Both the position numbers and the translations under genes were made by a program. A DNA stretch of 12,629 nt, from assembly GCA_017532355.1 (NCBI GenBank), contig JAFXJK010000020.1, forward strand, positions 1 through 12,629, written 5' to 3'. Of the stretch, positions 1-6,100 are shown piece after piece (position 1 is the stretch's first letter; each line of letters opens with the position of its first letter). Below the pieces are notes generated by a model that did no database searches, was not told the DNA's origin, and worked only from the letters and a program-made list of their open reading frames with translations. This DNA is from Oscillospiraceae bacterium. Its GTDB lineage: Bacteria; Bacillota_A; Clostridia; Oscillospirales; JAAYXM01.

Positions 1-150
1 AAATGCACGAACAAGGAGTATTGCGTAGTCTGCACGTGTGATATTGCTTGCAGGTGAGAATGTTGTCTCACTTGTTCCCTTGATGATTCCCTCATCTGCA
101 AGGTAGTTGATTGCGTCAGTTGCCCATGCATGGTTATCAAGGTCAACAAA
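1..150 (-). other. SLH domain 1 (further SLH repeats expected beyond the window)
   Basis: Residues 2938-2987: FVDLDNHAWATDAINYLADE, GIIKG, TFSPASNITRADYAILLVRA, F. This is a full-length match to the SLH consensus, including the ITRAD motif that contributes to binding of pyruvylated secondary wall polymer. SLH proteins normally carry three copies, so one to two are probably cut off by the window edge. Confidence 0.92.
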
Positions 151-3100
151 GCCGTCAGCTACTGCGACATCGCCGCCCTCTGTGGGTTCATCTGTTCCCG
201 GTTCGTCGGGCTCGACTGTGGGTTCATCAGGCTCATCGGTCGGTTCTTCGGGCTCATCGGGTTTGTCGGTTGACGGAGTATCTCCGCCGCCACCGCCGCC
301 GCCTGAGACGGAACCGAGGACTTCTACCGTAAAGTGAACCGTCGTTTCGCGTCCGAACTCGTCAGTTGCCGTAAGAGATATGTGGTTTGCACCAACCTGA
401 GTCGTAGTCGGTTTCCAGCTGAATGTTCCTGTTGCCGCATCAAACGTTGCACCACGCGGAAGTGTGCGACCTTCAATTGTTACTGCAGCGCCGTTCTTGC
501 CTTCTGCCGTGATTACCTGATTATACATACTTCCTACTGATACTCTTCCGTCCTGCACTTCAGAGAAGGTCGGGTTTAAGTCTTCAGCGTATGTAAGCGG
601 AATGCGGAAGGTGTTGCCTCGGCTGATGTTATAAACATAGCCCTTATCAAAGTCAAGGCTGTCGCGGTATGAACGGATGAGAGATACGTTGCCGATATCA
701 AGGCGAATCATTCCGCCATCAATTTCCTCTGCACCCTTTATGAGGTAAACACCGTTTTCAATCTCATGCTCTACATTGATGTAGATATGCTTTCCTACAA
801 GCTCAGAAACTTCAACTTCTTCATTCAATGTAATGTCGATAAAGTTCTGCTCTTCGAGTTCTCTTGTGAAATCTTCGACTTTACCTGTGTACTCGACAAT
901 ATCTGCGACCTTGTCAACAACGATGTCGCCGTCGCTTACGTATCTGTCGATAACCTCACCGTCTGCGTTCTTCGTTACCATTCCGACGAAGCCGCGGAAT
1001 ATAAACTCGCCGCCGACGTTGTAGGTAACCTTGTTGTTTGAAGCGTAAACGACATAGTCAACACGGCCACTCTTATGTGTCACCTTTACTGCCTTTACCA
1101 TATCACCTGCAGCAGGCTCTGCCTCACTTGAAGCATCAACCGTAACTGCTACGTCTTCAATGTTCTCAAGGTATCTTGTCTCCATATACGGCTCATAGAC
1201 AGTTGTGAAAAGTGAGTCGAGGTTTTCGCCTTCTCTCTTAACGAGCATATAGTCGAAAGTATCGGGTAAATCTTTGTTTCCGCTTCGGGTTGCTTTCGGA
1301 CCTGCCGCGAGTGCCACCTCGTCGGCGGTGAAGTTGTTGAGCTGTGTTACGCGAAGACCAATCTTATCGCCGTTTTTCACGTAGTTGCGGTAGTCCTCGA
1401 TGTCAAACTCGACTGCAAACTTCTCAGCCGGGTTTTCGTCGCGACGGACCTTTCCGAGCCATGTGTAGCCTCTCGGGTAAACAGTCTCGTATTTCCACTG
1501 TGCAGGAGAGTTCGGATCCTTACCAACAGGCCAGTAGCCCTTCATATCCTCTGCATCGGGGTTTTCGTCGTAGTAGGAATCACCCACTACTGCAGGATCG
1601 TTCTTTGACTTATCGTAGAACTCATCATAGCCTGCGTAAGAGCCGATATAATTACCGTCCTCATCTGCCTGCTTTATCAGGTTAAGTCCCTCTGCACCTG
1701 TGGCATTTTCAGCCTGAGCGTGGAAGCTGTAGGTATGGGTATTGCCGCCTGTGATGCGGAAGAAGTCAAGACCGTAGGACGAGTCATCGTCAACCTTGAC
1801 CATAACGAGCGTTCTTCTGTATTCGGAAGCAGCTTCCGACGCGCCCGGATGTCGTACGTCAACAAGCTTTACGCTTTCCGAATCGTCAAAGTGGAGCGGA
1901 AGACCGTTTATGTATGTTCCTGCTCCGACATTCTTCTCGTTTATAAAAACCGTGTTATGCGCGATTGACGGGGTATTCCACTGCAACGTTTCGGGGCTTG
2001 TATCCGCCCATGTGGGGTAGCCGTTATCAGGCGCGATGTTGAGACCGTATGCATCCATGCCGAGATGGAAGATGGATGACTGTGAGTGGCCTTCGTTACG
2101 TCCGAAGAAGAGCCACATATCGCGCTGATTATCTACTGACTGCGCTGCCGTTCCTTCATACTTGTAACCGTCGCGGAGAGCCGCGAAACCGTAGCCTGCA
2201 AGGAGTGTTGACGGCTGTTTCGGAATTTCAGCAGCATATTCTTCTATTTCTGTTATAAGTCTTTCGGGATCCTTCGTGTAGATATCATATTTATATTTAT
2301 CTGCGGAATTGTTGTTTGATATATAAAGGAGAATTGCCGTCTGCTTCTTTATATCCTCATAGCCGTCCGTGTACTGGAAGAACTTCTTGTATGCGCCAAG
2401 GTCAAGATTGAATCCCTTTATCGCAATATCAAGACCGTCGCCAAGGTTCGGCTGATGTGAATAAGTAAGCGGGGTTTTGAGGAATGCCTCGTGGAGTGCG
2501 ATGTACTTCGGATTCGTATAGAGGTTGTATTCCTTTTCTCCGGTATAATGTGCCATCGCTTCCGTTACGTTCTGGAGGTTTGTAAGACGGACGCCGTTGT
2601 AGAAGAACGAAACTTCGTTGGGGAAACCGTCACGGTCAACATCGTCAACCATCGTCGCATTGAAGTCGCCGCCTTCTTTGATTGTAACCTCTTCAGAAAG
2701 CGGACCTGTCGGCATGACGTTTCCGTTTCTTGAAAGCCAGTTACTTGTTGCCGCAACATCATTTTTCGGATCGTTTGATGCGAGAATCCAGTCGAGCATC
2801 ATAGATGTGTACGGCTCACGGTTTGTAGCTATCGCAGCCATCGCCATAGTTGCCTGCGGCATACCGAAGTTGCCGTCGGCGCGACCTGTTCTGAGAAGCT
2901 CGTAGGTGTGGATGAGAATATTCTCTTCCCAATAGTCCCAGATGGCTTCTGCGCTTGACTTATCCGTGCCAAGGTTATACTTTTTGCTGTTCTCCGCAAT
3001 CGCCTCACGTACTTCGGCTTCATATAATGCAGGGAAGAATGCATCTGTAAGGCGGCACATTCCGGTCGAGTCGCCCGTTGCATGAATTCGTCCTCTTACA

Positions 3101-6100
3101 TGGCCGAGACCTGTAAGACCGTCAGTAAGAGCATAATAGTTGCCCTGATTACGGTTAACGTCGTATGTCGGGTAAAGGTCCGCAACGCGGTCCATAAGGA
3201 CAGCGCCTGCCTTACCGTATTTGATATCACCGGTAAGGAGGTATGCATCTGCGAGGTATCCCCCGTATCTTATAACGTAGCTGTAACCCCAGTTGAGGTA
3301 TGTTCCTACGTATGCATGGCATTCTTCGAGGTCACGGCCCTCATATTTGATTACATTTCCCGAAAGGTCGCGCGGCTTATATCCGAAGCCGTCGTCAACT
3401 CCCCAGAGCTCAACCTTTTCGCCCGGACGGAGTCCGCGACCGTTATTTAAAGTTGCGATTCTCTCAACTTCCGGATAAAGGTCGTTGTTGAGATATCCGC
3501 CCTTGACGCCATAGCCGTAATACTTATACCAAGCTGCAATGTTCTCTTCCTTAGGAGCAGACATTGCTATAGCTTCCTCTGCGAGGAGTCCCTTTTCGAT
3601 AAGCATTGCGCGGTGAGCTTCAAGCGCACGCATGCGGTCAAATCTTCTGTGCTCGTCAAGACCGAGCTCATAGAACTTTCCAAAGTCGTTTGACGGGAAT
3701 GCACGCGAGCAAGCCGGGCACTTGATCTTGAACGGGTCTCTTATAATGTCGATTACCCAGCCGCAGTTAAAGAGGTCCCCCGGGTATGAGTTTACGTTTT
3801 TGCCGCAGTATTTGCAGATCAGATTCTCAGCGTCACCCATCGTACCCGGCATTTCCGCACGCGGAATGCCTTCACCGACCATTGCTGCTATAATCTTATC
3901 CAGATTCGGCAGAATTGCATCGGCATTACTGATTGCCGCCTTCTGCTCATTCCTTGCCCATGTGTATTTCTTGATATTTTCCTGTGCGTTTTCACGCATC
4001 TCATAAGTGTAGTAAGAAGGCTCTGTTTTGCGAACCGACGGAACAACCTTGATTCCGATTGACTTCTCAAGCTCCTCTCCTACGAAGTTCGCACGGAGAG
4101 TCATAACCGTCTCGCCTGCAGAAATGCCTGTAACAACACCGTTTTCAAACTTTGCATGTCCGTCAGGCACGAAGGTTGCGGTAACGGTATCCATCGGAAT
4201 CTTTACAACATTGCCGCTGTTCATAGTTGCGCGCCATACGAAAGTTTCCTTACCGGTTACCGTGACGGATGCAAAACCTGTGATATCCGTACTTACAACG
4301 CCGGTGTTGTCGATTGCCTGAATAGCTACCGTTGTCGTTGCAGTTCTCTTTCCGTCATTTACGGTAACCACTACATTTGTAGTGCCGTGACCCTTTGCAG
4401 TTACGACGCCGTTTGCATCGACAGAAACAATTTCCGTGTTCTCAGGCATATACGTAACTTTGCAGTTCGCCTTATTTACAGGTGACTGGTCAACGATGAT
4501 ACCGTCCCAGGTAATCTGTGCAGTCTCGCCATAGTTGAGGACTGTCTTGTCAGCTTCTGCAAAAATCTTGTAAACACCGTTTATCTCCTCCGTAAACGGA
4601 GTGAGCTTGATGCCCGAGATGCTGTTGATAAGGTATCTGCCGCTTTCGGGCTCACTTTCCTCAAGTGCCTTGTGGCCTGCCATAGCATAGATATATGCAC
4701 CCGGTTCAGGAACATTTACAATTGAAAGAACTTCGTACGGAAGCTCACCTTTCGTCTTTGCATAGAAAGAGATATCGTCTGCTATCTTGTCACTCTCTTT
4801 AATCGGACCGTTTTCCGAAACAAGAGCTCCGCCTGCACTTCCGGCAACAAAGTCTTCGGGAGCTTTTGCAAAGTAAACATCGAGGGAACCGCCCGTAATG
4901 TCACCTACGCGGCGAAGCTCGAAAACATACTCGCCTGCAACGGGGACATAGAGAGCAAACGCAAGGTTTGCATTATTCGGAAGTTTATCGACATCGACAT
5001 TGCATCTTGTGCTGCTTGTGTCAAGTGCGTGGCTGGCAAGAGCTGACAGGTTTGCATACTTCCAGGGAGCTGAGACCTTGAGGTTGATATCAGAATACTT
5101 CTTAATATTCCTCGGGTCACGGGCAATAGCATCTACGCGCTCCGGCGCAAGTGAGCCTGTGCCGAAGGTGTATTCATAGTAGTCCTTATTCGGTCCAAAA
5201 GATGTCGGCACCTCGTCTACAAGGAGGTTGCTTGTGACCACTATCTTTACTTCGTTTGAAATCTGCTCGCTGACAAACTCCGCAGAGAGAGTGAGGAGAA
5301 CCTCGCCCTTTGCAAGACCGCGGATTTTTCCGTTGCCGAGAATTTCGACAATGCCCTCGACAGACGGAGTTATCGTTACGGTTTCCATCGGAATGTCAAT
5401 CGTGTTGCCGCTATTCATCGTAGCTTTAAAGCCAAGAGTTGCAGTTTCCGTGGCTATAATTTCGCTTGGGGCAATAATTTCAGTGCTTGCAACACCGCTT
5501 GTTTCCCACGAAGCAACTTCGACAACATCTGATGCCTTTCTGTCGCTTGTGATTACTGTAACCGTAATCTCTGTTTTACCATAACCAATCGGAGTAACCT
5601 TTCCGTTCTCATCAATCTCAACAATTCCGTCAACTGCCGGAACGTATGTAACCTGGCAGTTTGCCGGGTCAAGGTCGCTTCCGTCAATACGCTTTGCACT
5701 CCAGGTAATCTGAGTTTCTTCGCCGTTGAGAAGCTCTGTCTTCGCAATTGAAGCCTCAACACTTCTTACGCCGTTCGTCTCATCAGAGAACGGAGTGAGT
5801 TTGATGCTTGAAGGGTTGCAATAGATTGAGCTTGACGTACTATTCGCATGCTTTGTGTGGTCTGTAAAAGCTACCAGGTATGTGCCTGCGCTCTCAGCAT
5901 TTATGATGCCGAGTGTATTGCTCGGTAAGAGTCCGTTTGATTCACGCCAGAAGGATACGTCATCCGCAAGCTTATCGGAAGCTTTGAATACTCCCGTTTC
6001 AGAGGGGATGGCATAATTTATTGAGTTCGCGGTAAACTTATCAGGACACTTTGCGAAATATACGTCACAAATACCGCCTGACGGATAGCCGTAGCCAACA

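Noticed and set aside
107..337. Ser/Gly/Pro-rich plus-strand open frames
   Set aside because: They are the antisense of the Gly7 and Asp/Glu/Pro linker of the giant protein; the low complexity is inherited from it.
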